Assembly: GCF_000699445.3 (NCBI RefSeq)
Contig: NC_067197.1
Location: 5,462,152-5,526,151, forward strand
From: Schistosoma haematobium
Lineage: Eukaryota; Platyhelminthes; Trematoda; Strigeidida; Schistosomatidae
DNA: 64,000 bases
Reading direction: 5' to 3'
Shown here: positions 38,061 through 64,000 of the stretch, in pieces
How the letters are laid out: every line of letters begins with the position of its first letter
How positions within the stretch are numbered: position 1 is the stretch's first letter
The notes under the pieces: model-generated
Database searches by the model: none
What the model was told of the DNA's origin: nothing
What the model saw: the letters and a program-made list of their open reading frames with translations, nothing else
Position numbers and translations under genes: made by a program

Positions 38061-41000
38061 ATGTCCTAATCTAAATTCTTCAGGTTGGGGTCAGAGGATT
38101 TTACTCCTGATTTCAACCCCTATCAAGGTTGGTCTATGCAAAAATTGCTCCAGGAATTATATTTCTGATTTTAAAAATTCTTGACATAGTGAGCATTTTT
38201 TGAGGGTTTTTAGTCATGTACTGAAGAAAGTCCTGAAAGATTTAGAGAGACGCTACGTAGGCTTCTGGAGATTAGGTCCATGATAATCTGTGCTTCATGA
38301 ACCGCAGGGATCTAGCGTTTCCCAGGCAAAGATATACCGGTGATTTTCTTCAGGTTAAAGATAGGATATTCGAACCTCCTACAAACTGTGGAGTAGATCA
38401 ATACCTCCATTTTACTACCGAAATCCTTGTCCTTCTATTTATAGGAAAATATTTTTCAGTTTTACAACCTATTACTATTTTAGAATAAAATTGAGGGCCG
38501 AAGATGTCCATGGAGACGCAAATTCGAAACTTATTGAATGTAATGACTTTTGATCGTCACAATTTAAACATTTGACTGCTCTCTGATTGTTAACTCCAAG
38601 GGTCGGAATAGCGCCCGACTCAATATTATCAATTTTATACTATAGCAAACACAATGAGATCCTGTGTTATCCGGTTTTCAGTTTCACTTGACTGGAACAA
38701 CGTAACAGCCCAACTTATATATTAACTTATTGCCGGTTGTTACTCCTCACTTCATATAGTGGGAAGGGGGCACGGATGAACTCGAGAAAGCTCACAGAAA
38801 CTCAGAAACGGCCGATGATATTCTGTCCAATCATTTTTTGGAAGAATACCTAAGAATCCCTACGTATAGCTTCCCTACTGGACAAATGCTAATAACCCCA
38901 TGTATTCTGATTAAAGAACTATAATAATGATTTCGTTTCTGATAAGAACCATAAATACCTGACAGTTTTGTGCCATAACTAACACTGCTTGGAATAGCAT
39001 TTCTTTCATTTGTCTTCTGTCTTCTTATTTGCAACTTGGATGCTCACGTTTACGCGTCATAGTAAGAATCTAAGCTTTAGATAAACCACATGTGTGAAAG
39101 AAGGTAGACAAGTGACTAGGTCAAGCTCTAATTCATATCGTCAATAAGACCAGTTGGAGCGCGTGGTTCTAATTCAAACACAATCTTTCAGCACTTAATA
39201 TCGAATGAATATAAATATAATGCCTACGCAAAATAAGGATGTAAATAAGTACTTGGTTTATAATGTTTTCTCACTACCAAGGCGTGTCCGTCCAACGTTT
39301 AGCTAATCAACATAAGTTGTTACCTCAGATCCCTCCTGGAATTGTCTTTAAAGGAATGTCGCCTTGATCAATTTATTTAACAAGATCTGCAAACTAATGC
39401 GGATTTGCCGACTCGTTCAGTGTTTGGCCTTCTTTTCTTCACAACCACTAGTCGGTCAGTACTTAAAGCTCACAGATGTGCTATGCTTTGCCAGTTTGTT
39501 GCCTTATTGCGGTATCATTCACCTTCTTTCTACATAAAATGCTAGGGTACTAAAGGAAAATACAGTACTGTCAACGGAGATGAAGTGTTGAACTATTTGT
39601 CTTAGTTTTTTGTCCCACGATTCCGTCTCCTGGTGCCAATATCACCATGTTGTGATCTCGTTAGTGTTTGTGTCATGTCGAACGTGCGGTTCATTGTTGT
39701 CAGCGAGAATATCCAAAGAAAGTATGAAAACTTTCACCTTGTGTTTGCTGTTTATACAGCTGTAATTGACATCACGATAATATTGATATACCAGTGAATG
39801 AACTAGTCGTAGTTGTTGAATAAACGGATTACTGTGTCACTGTTTGTCCAATAGTTTTGGTTTGGCAGGTAAGGTTAGGTAATTTCACTATATTTTATTG
39901 TCCATAAGGAATTCGACGTTCCTATCATGGTAACAGCCACAAATAACAAGTATTTGGTTCTATATTGGTGTTTAGTCTGGCTGAATACATTGTAATCTGA
40001 ATGGAAATAGACATGATGTACATATAACAGGAAAGAATGTGAACTAAAACAGAACGAGGTCTAGAAATAATAGCAATGTGAGCCTGACGTGAGTTAAATT
40101 CATCACTTAACACTACCAAGTACATGACCTTTGGCTTATAACGACATGCTTTTATAACCTGGTCTGTAACAGTAGATACAGAACATATTCACTGACCAGG
40201 AATAATCAGAATATTTAGCGATAAAAATGATAAAAATACACGACGCTGCGTCCTAGAACTAAATAGGCTTCGTAGGGACAGCGAAATAATCGAATTCTTG
40301 TAGACTAGCCAATCGATCAGCCTGTTGTTTTGTTAAAATATCTCTGTACTAAATCACTCTTCATTGTCGTTATACCAACTTGTCTAACTCTCAAATAACC
40401 CTATTGTGGATATTCATTTTGGGTGTGTTAAGAACTAACCTAAACACTTGGACTTAAATGAGGATGGTACATGATGGATACCATCGACAAAATAAACTAA
40501 CCTTCGTTAGCAATATCGTTTGTGTTGATGATTTTTTCAATTATTGAAGTTATGTGGGCTTCTTAAATGTTTGACGTACATATTTTGGTTGAGCTCGGAA
40601 TATAATCCAGTAAATTTATAAACAATTATTTCAATTCGTTATTTATTACTGTAGTCTTGATATCCTCTACAATTAGCATGTATTTCATCACAGTTGGAAG
40701 AGTATTTCGTTTCCTCAGTTCACATAACAGTTCAAAACAATTTAAATGTAGAAATGTCATTGGCTGATGAACGACCTCACGCTGTACACAAAATTTCTTA
40801 GAAAATCATCCCTCATTTTGAAGGTCTGTTTAGTATTTAGGAAATCATCGATTTATATTTTTTGGTAAATGGAACTGACCATTTAAATTCTCTCAAGGTA
40901 AATAATGAATGCTTTATTCCATATTTTATTATCAGCAAACTATGAGAACCTCAACGCACAATACAATATTTCAACAAATTCCTCTTGCGCTTCCTATATG

Positions 41001-44000
41001 TCACAAATGTGTATACACTTACCAATTAAGTAAATTAGAATTTTCAAAATTGATCGAAATTTTCATAATACCATAAGGATTCACCTAAGATGCATCAGCT
41101 ATAGGTCAAATGAAAAATAGTTTTGGTTTAACCAGTCCGTGAAATCTTTTCGAGGCTCAGAATATATACTAGACACGTTAAAGATCTTTCAATTTTATCC
41201 GTTGAGATACAGTCTATTATAATCTCATTTATTTCTCTCGATAGATATACAAGAAGAAAGATGTGAATATGGCGGATGGTGAATATGTGACGAAGTAGCA
41301 CTTGTTAGTAGTTCACAAGATTTCAAATGTCTATCCCCTACCATGTTCGTAATGACATCAGTAGACTCGCAACTTGGTTTGCTAATTGCATTTTGACTTC
41401 CCCACAACACAAAGAAATCTCTCTTGAGCCCAGAAAAAGATGGTGGGGAACAGTAAGTGATAACAGGTATTATAAAGGTATCTAATAATCGTAAATGTAA
41501 ATGTTCAGTACACTAGTATTAGCATTTGTTCCTAAGCACATGATCTTTGAGTTTGAACATACGATATCGGAAAAGACTCGTATTAGCCGTTAAACTCTTG
41601 GAGAAGGTTGAAAACGCTGAATATGGAGACACGTATTGGAAACAGTATGGCTCAAGCATGTGAGCGTGACCTCTCCATATAACCTCTTCCTTTCTATATT
41701 AAATATATCGTTCCATCCCTAGCCTGGATAAGTTTGTCAAAGTATCTTAAAACCTACAGTGCTGACTGTCGGGTAGAATGGATCGGCAGTGTGATCCCCA
41801 CATAACATCTTACTGATCAGGTAGTTACATTGTAGCAAACCAAAAATTATGGATCAGTTCTGCTTTGCTAGTAGCGGAGATAAACGTTTTTAATACCTAC
41901 AAAGACAGCGATCTGACAATGGTACTGTTAATCACACCAGTAAAAAAACATTTGCTGTGTGCATTGGACTACGGAAGCTAAAATTATATTGGTAATGGAC
42001 GTGTAGTTGTATCGGTTACTAACCACACGATTCCCAAAGATGAACATATAATTATTAAGTAGACTGACGTCAGCATGTAACATTTAGAGTAAGTCGTTTA
42101 CTGTAAACGCTGAAAAAAGAAACGAAGTGGCATGAATCGGTCAAGGAGGCGAGGTTTCTATAACCTCATTGTTTTTGTACCATATATATTACTGTACTTC
42201 AGCTTAAATAAGTCTTTCGGAAATGCTCGACGTCACACTGCTGATCATCGCGATAAGATGAGTCAGTGTAGATAAGTATATGACTTTCACGTAAGATCTT
42301 ATAGATTAGGTAGTCACACCATGACAAATTTACGATTTTGGGTTTAGATCTTCTATTATAGTGGTATTAGTGCCGAAGGGAACGATAATTTTATAGATGT
42401 ACGTAATCCCTCCTTTAACCATTGTCTAAAGAAAATACATAGACCACAAAAGCGACAACTGGTTTCGTCAATACCAATGACAATACTTTCACTTTCAAAG
42501 GTCTATAAACCAAGTGGATGTTAAATCGATACAATAACTATCAGAATTATCGAATTGTATTCCCCGTTCAGCAGGGAATGAGAAATTACATCAAACATAA
42601 CTCTGACTATGCAGATCATTAACTCAGGTGATCTACATCGACGATTGTAAGATTACTCTAATTTTACGGAAACGGCGTGATTTCCTAGCTTACAATGAGG
42701 TCACAATATGTGGTTAATAAATAACGTGCATTTACTCCTCGTTGTATTTATGTAGTATGGCTACCTCGATTTCTGTACAACACAAATTAGGTTACTACAG
42801 AAATATGTTAGTAAGAGTATATACAGAAAAGAGTGCAACCACGACTATATAACGCAGTCCATGGCATGAAACTAATTTACGCTCTCCGGTTGTCAATGGT
42901 ATCGATGAAGATTGACAACCTGTTTGATATTTGGTGATCTTGTAACGGCTTAGGTTGGTTGCTTAAGAGTTCACCTTGTAGGAAGCAATTTCCTACAGAT
43001 TCAACTCTAAGCTAATCTCTAGACTGTCGAATACAGAGTCTTGGTTCAGCCAAAGTCAGAACAAGTAAGCAATTTGGCTCGATAAACTTTATCTGTTTCT
43101 AAAACGTGAATTAACACCATTGGTGTACAAAACAAACAGTACAGTCTATAAACACAGGGAAAAACAGAGACATAACGCACCGAACAGTAGCTAGAGAGTA
43201 GGAAAAATGAGTTAACAGAGCAAATATTGTTTTATAATAAACATCGAATTGTGATTGGTGAATAAATAAGACACAGTCATACAAGGTCAAGAAAAGTTAG
43301 TGTGGTGGTGAGCGTTTCACGTTACTGTTGGTGAGTTCGTTTATCGATCACATTTTACACACCTCAAACAACTATACACATGTCAAAACGGTATATTTCA
43401 AGTAGTCATTCACTTCCTTATTTTGCATAGGCGTTATATTTCCTGTTATCTTATATTGAATGTTGAAAGGCTTTGTTTGTCTGCAGAAATAATCCCACGC
43501 TCTACTGTGACTGCGCGAAGATCTAAATAAACACCTATTCACTACTTGTCTGGTTTCTTCTGTCGATAGCATGGGGGTTACCTAGAAGCACAAAAATCCC
43601 ACTGTCGGATGATATGGTCAGGGCACAATAATATTTTATTGACCCTACAATAATTACCAGTTATAACAACTGATATAAGACTTGAGGCTGAAAATCTTTG
43701 GAAGCTATTAAAAGCTTGCACTGTATTTGTAGACCGCCTGAAGTTCAAAATATTGTTGCGAATAACGGCTTGAAAAGTAAGACCACTTTACTCTCTTTGG
43801 TCACAGATTAAGAGGTGACGTGATTTCGGCGTACTGAATAATAGGAAATGATTTTGGACCTAATATATCCTTTCCTTTTCTTTCCACTATATCTGGACAT
43901 TTCAGAGGACATAGCAGGCGAGTAGAAAAGCCGAGAACGAACAGAATACCCGTGGCATTCAGGTTTTCATAGCGAGTCATAAATTCTTGGAACCTGTTGC

Positions 44001-44334
44001 CCAAAACAGTGATGTTCGCTCCTTCAACTGACTCATTCAAGAGAATATTAGACAGAGAAGATTGCTAGAAAGAATAAGGGGCCTTAGGCCTTCTGTCCTT
44101 ACTCTATAAATCTGAATATGGTTAAATCATACTATAAGATGACGAAAGCAGTTAAGAAAGAAACGAATAAAAATTAGTCACAATATTTACCATGCAAGTA
44201 AACTGTGCACAAAACGTTTCAGTCCAGGTGCAAATGGAAGGCGGAGCTATTTCACAATAATATAAAAAAGCTATTTCTCTCTTTAAAATAATAAGGAAAC
44301 CCGGAAGCTATTAAAGCGTAGGAAACACTTCTGG

Positions 44335-46295
44335 GAATTATTCTTGCTGACAGGTCATGCATCACTTAAGCGTGAGTACCAAAAATTCCGGAATATTTGT
44401 AAGAAAACCGTAGCTAAATCCCGTACCACTTACGAACGACAGTTAGTATATGATAGCCGTACTTGTCCGAAACGATTCTTTTCGTATGTTCAACGGCGAA
44501 CAAAAGATAGTGATGGTACCCCCCCGTTACTGTTACACGAAAATTCAGAATTACTGGCTGAATCAGATCGAGCAAAAGCTCAGACTTTTTCAAACTATTT
44601 TAGCGAAGTCTACTCTACGATCATTGTAACAAATACTTGTCCCACTCACACCGAGATACTGACCATTAAATCTTTACAGGTGACTGGGGAAACTGTCCTT
44701 CCGTTGATAACTAACCTCAAAACTTGCAAGATACCGGGCCCTGACGGGTTACATCCACGGTTGCTGTCATCTCTTGCGGACATTACACTCTTCAACATGT
44801 CCCTTTCACTCGCTCAACTCCCTAGAGATTGGGAGGACGCTATAGTCAGTCCTATATTTAAGGACGGTCAGAGACAGATAGTATCTAACTACCGGCCTAT
44901 CAGTCTAACTAGCATAGTCTTTAGGTTACTTGAAAAAATAATTCGGGTTAGGTTGCTAAGCCACATAGATTTACACAATCTGTTAGCTCCTGTGCAACAC
45001 GGATTTCGTAACAAGCGTTCATGCTTGACTGACTTATTGCGAGAGAGGATTGGACAGCAGCCCTAGATAACAGTCTAGCTGTTGATGTGATATTCATAGA
45101 TTTTAGCAAAGCATTTGACAAGATTTCGCAGTTAGGTCTTGTGCAGTAGCTCACGAGCTTCGGAATAATAGGTACTGTACATGAGTGGATAGGAAACTTC
45201 TTATGTGACGCCAGACAAAGAGTGGGGGCCAAAGGAACGCTATCCGATTGGAAGCCGGTCAAAAGTGACGTACCCCAAGGCACCATCCTAGGCCCTCTGC
45301 TCTTCCTTCTCTACGTTAATGAGTTACCGCTGTTACTTAGGTCGTCGACATTATTGTTTGCAGATGATGTAAAAATCTGGAGAACAATAAAAAGTGCGAC
45401 TGATGATCTGGATCTTCAAGCTGACTTAGACGATTTAGTTAGATGGGCTCGAGAGTGGGGCTTAGAAATCAATGCTGGGAAGAGTGTGCTAATGCACATC
45501 GGTCACGGTAATAGTTACCGTTACACTATTGGGGGTAAACCCCTTCCATGCGTTCAAGAGCATAAAGACTTAGGAGTAGTATTAAGTCGTGATTTAAAAA
45601 CAACTACGCATTGCAACGCAGCCGCTGTCGAAGGATTCCGTGCGTTATGGTCACTTCGCCTAGCATTCAACTTCATTGATGAGGAAATGTTTCGAATTTT
45701 ATATCCCACTTATGTAAGACCACATTTAGAGTACTGTATCTAAGCAGCTAGCCCATGTCTGGTAAAGTATACTAGCTCACTTGAGCGTTTACAACGTGTG
45801 GGAACGAAATTAGTGAAGGGTTTTTCTAAACTCCCTTACGATGAGCGTTTAAAACGCCTAAATCTTTTCCCCTTGTCGTATCGTAGGACACGAGGTGACC
45901 TTATACTGGCATTTCGTATCTTTAATTATGATTTGGGTGTTAATATGTCTTAGCTTTTTGCTCCCTCCAGCACTAATAATCTCCGAGGTCATAGCAAGAA
46001 GGTTCATAAACCACGATCTAATAAACTTAAAGTGGGATCCCGTTTTTCTCGTCGAGTAGTCACTTATTGGGTCGCCTTACTCGAACAAGTGTTATCCGTC
46101 CCATCAGTGAATATTTTCAAGGTGAAACTGGACCTTCACTGAAAGGCAATCTTTCAGGATGAACACAGGTTCACTAACCTACTATCCTTATAACTGAAGA
46201 CTGAAAATGCTCGATAACTTGTTCACCCTGAAACTTGAGTAGAACCACATTTACTCATTGTCAATAATAGTTTAATGTCGAAGAAGAAGTCCACT
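44335..46295 (+). mobile_element. CR1/Jockey-like LINE, 5'-truncated, just upstream of ERK
   Basis: Non-LTR reverse transcriptase of the pido/Perere/SR1 type. From 44344: CKIPGPDGLHPRLLSSLADI, VSNYRPISLTSIVFRLLEKI, QHGFRNKRSCLTDLL, DFSKAFDK, DVPQGTILGPLLFLLYVNEL and FADD (45358-45369), then the C-terminal region YVRPHLEYCI and LQRVGTKLVKGFSKLPYDER. Frame changes near 45060 and several stops (for example 45741-45743) make it inactive. The 3' end is near 'tgtcgaagaagaag' (46276), about 135 bp before the ERK start codon. Confidence 0.87.
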
Positions 46296-46424
46296 ATTTC
46301 TGAAGAATGAATTTTAATATATGTTATGACATTGTGTCGTTCTTTAACACTGCGTAAACATATTTGTTTCTCTATGCTATGTTGTAGGTCGAAATTCAGA
46401 GCGGTAGATACACCAAATTCTGAG

Positions 46425-61196
<14,772 letters not shown>

Positions 61197-63130
61197 AGTC
61201 CTCTATCGCTTATATATCTATCTATCAGATGTTTCATATATCCTACAAGCTGTTTATTTGATTGTTTATTCATTTAGTCAAATGTGTTGTTTACCACTGA
61301 TTCGATTTAGTAAAATTTGTAAACATTCCACCATATATATATATTCCAGAGACTATTGCTATGTGAAGAATGTCCTTTAAATAATACACTTGCATAATTC
61401 CTTCATCCTACCCCTCTCTCTGCTGCTGTGTTCCCATAATAAATTACATCTTTCTTTTTCTTTTTCGTCCAACAGATATGTATTTGTCTCTCTTGCCTGT
61501 TGTATTTCATGCATGTTCACGTGTTTTTTTTGTTTGTTTGTTTTTACGTTTTTCTGTTGGTCGATTATGTTGTCATTTTATCTTTTATCGTTTTGTTTAT
61601 TTGTTTGTTTGTTTTTCAAATAAAAATAAGAGACTTCATCAATTTGACCTAAAAACTTTTTCTCCTAATAATAATAAGGATAATTTTTCCTAACCATATT
61701 CATCTTGGTGTAATAAACAAAAATACAGTTGTGTGAAAATTGTGCCTTAATCAAACGGTTATGTTGTATTTATGCTATTGTTCTGTTCAATCCGTTCCCT
61801 ATTGTGAAAAGTCACATTATCAAACAATCTAATATTCATTCTATAAAAGATTCTTTTATGGATGTATTTTGTGTGTATACAAAAACAGTTATCAATTCTA
61901 TTGAACGCGTATTACCCCTTTCTGTCTTGTTTGGTTTTATATCCTTATTTTTCGATTGTATTGTTTATTCTCTATTATCATTGTAGTTCTTCTCTGTGTT
62001 CGTTTTGGACAGCTTTGTATACACTGATACATATATATGTTATACATAGCTACTTCTTTCACAGTTTGTTTTAATTTTTCGATATAAACATTCATCAACT
62101 CGTATTATTTCACCATTGGTCTTTCCGTGACTTCTCTATGGGGTGGTGGTGGCGGCTCTGCGTCAAGCGTATTACTTGTGAATGGGGAAATTTCTCATTT
62201 GATCCTTTTATTTGAGAAAAATAACTTATTTATCTTATCAGATCGTACGGTTATCATCATGATCATCACTTCTCGCAATTGACTATCATATGTGTGGTTT
62301 GTTTTGTAATTCACTAACTCGTCACCTAATGTACACATAAACAAATCTGTCTTAATTTTTATCCTATCAGCTCCTTTCTTTTTGTTATTTTTGTTGTCAT
62401 CTTCCTTGTTTACTGTCTTTCTTAATGAGTACAATTATCATCCTTGCTTCGATGCCCTACATACACAAACATTTTTATATATTCTCATTCTTATCACAAC
62501 CAACAAATATTGTATCATTACACCATTTTATAAAGTTGTTTAACTCTTCTGATGTATTTATTTTTGCTGAATATACTAACTGTATTGATAATAGACGTTT
62601 TATCTCATAGTGATAGTGTGTTTGCGTGTGTGTGGATTTGTGGATATTGGTATATCCACCACATACATACATACAATATCATATCAACCAACCTACATGT
62701 TGTAAATTCTTATCATGTCATATGTCTATACCTTCAGTTGTTGTTTTCGATTATTTTTCTTGGTTTATCTCTATTTTATTACTACAAGGTATGTTTACAT
62801 ACACATATATGGTTTCGACTCAAGCGCTAACATTATTATTAATAATACTGACGAAGAATCCCTTCTTGATACTTAACACATTTGTTCACTGTTAATCAAG
62901 TTAGTAATTGAGTTACATCATTAACCCATCAGTCAAAATGTATACTAACCATTACATACTTGTTGAGATACATCCTATATATATACCGAGTTAATCTGAT
63001 TTATGCGTGTGCGATGATACTTGGATGTTATTAGCTTATTTATTTAACTATTTTACATTTTGTATAACATGCTTCAATATTATCGCACCTTTTTTTTAGA
63101 AGAAAAAGTATACAGAATAAACTATCCATA
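61197..63130 (+). other. ERK 3' UTR / downstream T-rich flank
   Basis: No coding gene here; the short ORFs are T-rich and low-complexity. Candidate poly(A) signals AATAAA occur at 61438-61443, 61619-61624 and 61712-61717, and another lies near 63116. Runs of TTTG and TTTT repeats (61500-61620) and a TTATTA microsatellite (about 63143-63163) are present. The true mRNA end cannot be fixed without cDNA. Confidence 0.5.
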
Positions 63131-63454
63131 AATGTTAATTACTGTTATTATTATTATTATTATCAATAATAACCTTTCTTTATATTTCTGTTTATAATAC
63201 CCCTATGCTGTAGAATATATATGTATACTATTTTTTTTAAGAGTTGTAATGGTATATTGTTGTAAGTGTATTGCTATGCTTATTGATGATAATCAGGAGG
63301 GTGTTAGTATTAGTTATTTATAGGACTGGTTGAAATAATTCCTCTTTCGAAGTATAACTGAGAGTTTTGTGATTCATGTATAAGTAGGTGTATTTTTCTT
63401 TCTTCATCTGCTCATGAGATTGTTGCATGTTATTAATATTATAAATTGATCTAA

Positions 63455-63620
63455 ATTAGAAATCCATTGAAAACCAGGAAAGATTGATCAATTGTTTCAT
63501 AATACTATAAGACTCCTTAACAATATATTCATCATCCTACCAGGGATTGAAGCCGGAGCATTCATTTTCACAACGAACGCTTAACTTTCAGACTATTGAT
63601 TTTGTATCCATTGATTTGCA
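63455..63620 (-). repeat. Degraded family-2 SINE
   Basis: 'attgaaaaccaggaaagatt', 'attgtttcataatactataa', 'gactccttaacaatatattc' align with the reverse strand of family 2; heavily mutated. Confidence 0.5.
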
Positions 63621-64000
63621 TGTCTAACTTCAATTAATTCATGACATTGCAGTTCAGTGCTTGGTTTTACTGATTTCTCTCATTATATATCTCTGCAAAA
63701 GTGTCAAAAAGTTCCTTTTCAAGGAAATGCTATTTTGTAGACTAATTTTTCACTGGAGTTGTAGGTGTATCGCTAAATTGTCTTACAATAGATTCCTATT
63801 TTTCTCGAGTTGACATTATTTTGGAACTTTAACCACCATCAAACTATGTACATCCTTAGATTGGTCACTGAGTGGTGGCCAATATCATGTTTGTTTAGTC
63901 TTTAGTGCAGATCGGATTTTGTCGACTAAGTTGCAATGTGACCATAGTCCAAGTGATTTGATAATATGTTTTGACGCTGGGTGGTTAAGGGTATTTGGCA

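Larger units (their letters stand above)
34300..44334. other. Region between the two genes
   Basis: About 10 kb with an RTE-like fragment (36955-38060) and a MITE relic. No gene can be supported. Two minus-strand open segments bounded by plausible splice sites are possible exons: about 41344-41488 (KRDFFVLWGSQNAISKPSC; acceptor ATTATTAG, donor ATG|GTAGGG) and about 43372-43586 (TEETRQVVNRCLFRSSRSHS). The FHA exons and promoter of the CEP170-like gene should lie here or further right. The rest is unique-looking A+T-rich DNA. Confidence 0.4.

Noticed and set aside
41655..42350. Apparent diverged direct duplication ('aggtagtcac', 'gctcgacgtcacactgctga' blocks)
   Set aside because: Only short scattered matches by eye; needs an alignment before it can be claimed.
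43801..44040. 79-codon minus ORF (VEGANITVLGNRFQEFMTRY)
   Set aside because: Protein-like but isolated, next to a truncated LINE; no splice context or family recognised.
44948..45286. 112-codon minus ORF
   Set aside because: Antisense shadow of the CR1-like reverse transcriptase.
61390..62895. Several overlapping + ORFs of 60-92 codons downstream of ERK
   Set aside because: T-rich low-complexity sequence (Phe, Leu, Cys, Ser runs) in a 3' UTR-like region, with no domain or splice context.

Overview
This is eukaryotic nuclear DNA, about two-thirds A+T, almost certainly from a blood fluke (Schistosoma). Three things point there: introns that are tiny near the 5' end of a gene (36, 43 and 54 nt) and kilobases long further on; many short retroposons that carry hammerhead-ribozyme-like sequences of the Sm-alpha type; and several 5'-truncated RTE-like and CR1-like LINEs plus a decayed Ty3/gypsy-like fragment. 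The species was not determined. Nothing bacterial (operon, CRISPR, RBS) is present.

Two host genes can be supported. (1) Positions 46425-61196, + strand: a complete ERK-type MAP kinase. I assembled ten coding exons from splice sites; they give one 351-residue frame with the glycine loop, VAIKK lysine, HRD, DFG and the TEY activation motif. (2) Positions 1967-33818, - strand: a long, interrupted gene resembling the FHA-domain centrosomal protein CEP170. Eight exons (3416 nt of coding sequence) were placed; all but one junction agree in codon phase. The one that does not implies a missing exon between 15134 and 23461. The N-terminal FHA exons (right of 33.8 kb) and the C-terminal exons (left of the window) were not found. 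The two genes appear to be divergently arranged.

Layout: 1-2 kb, downstream intron with SINE and LINE scraps. 2-34 kb, CEP170-like exons with long introns holding a gypsy-like pol fragment (5.1-7.05 kb), RTE-like fragments, LINE 3' ends and many hammerhead SINEs. 34-44 kb, mostly unique non-coding DNA with a MITE-like relic at 34.8 kb and an RTE-like fragment at 36.95-38.06 kb. 44.3-46.3 kb, a CR1-like LINE that ends about 135 bp before the ERK start codon. 46.4-61.2 kb, ERK with introns loaded with repeats. 61.2-64 kb, T-rich 3' UTR or flank with several poly(A) signals, then SINE remnants.

The most notable structure is a pair of nearly identical ~590-bp inverted copies of one retroposon, in ERK introns 2 and 5. 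They flank exons 3-5, a frame-neutral 249-nt block that encodes the catalytic loop. This is the arrangement expected to favour exon circularisation or block skipping. The second theme is the density of hammerhead-bearing SINEs: two sequence families, in both orientations, several as head-to-head pairs, each copy damaged at a different core position.
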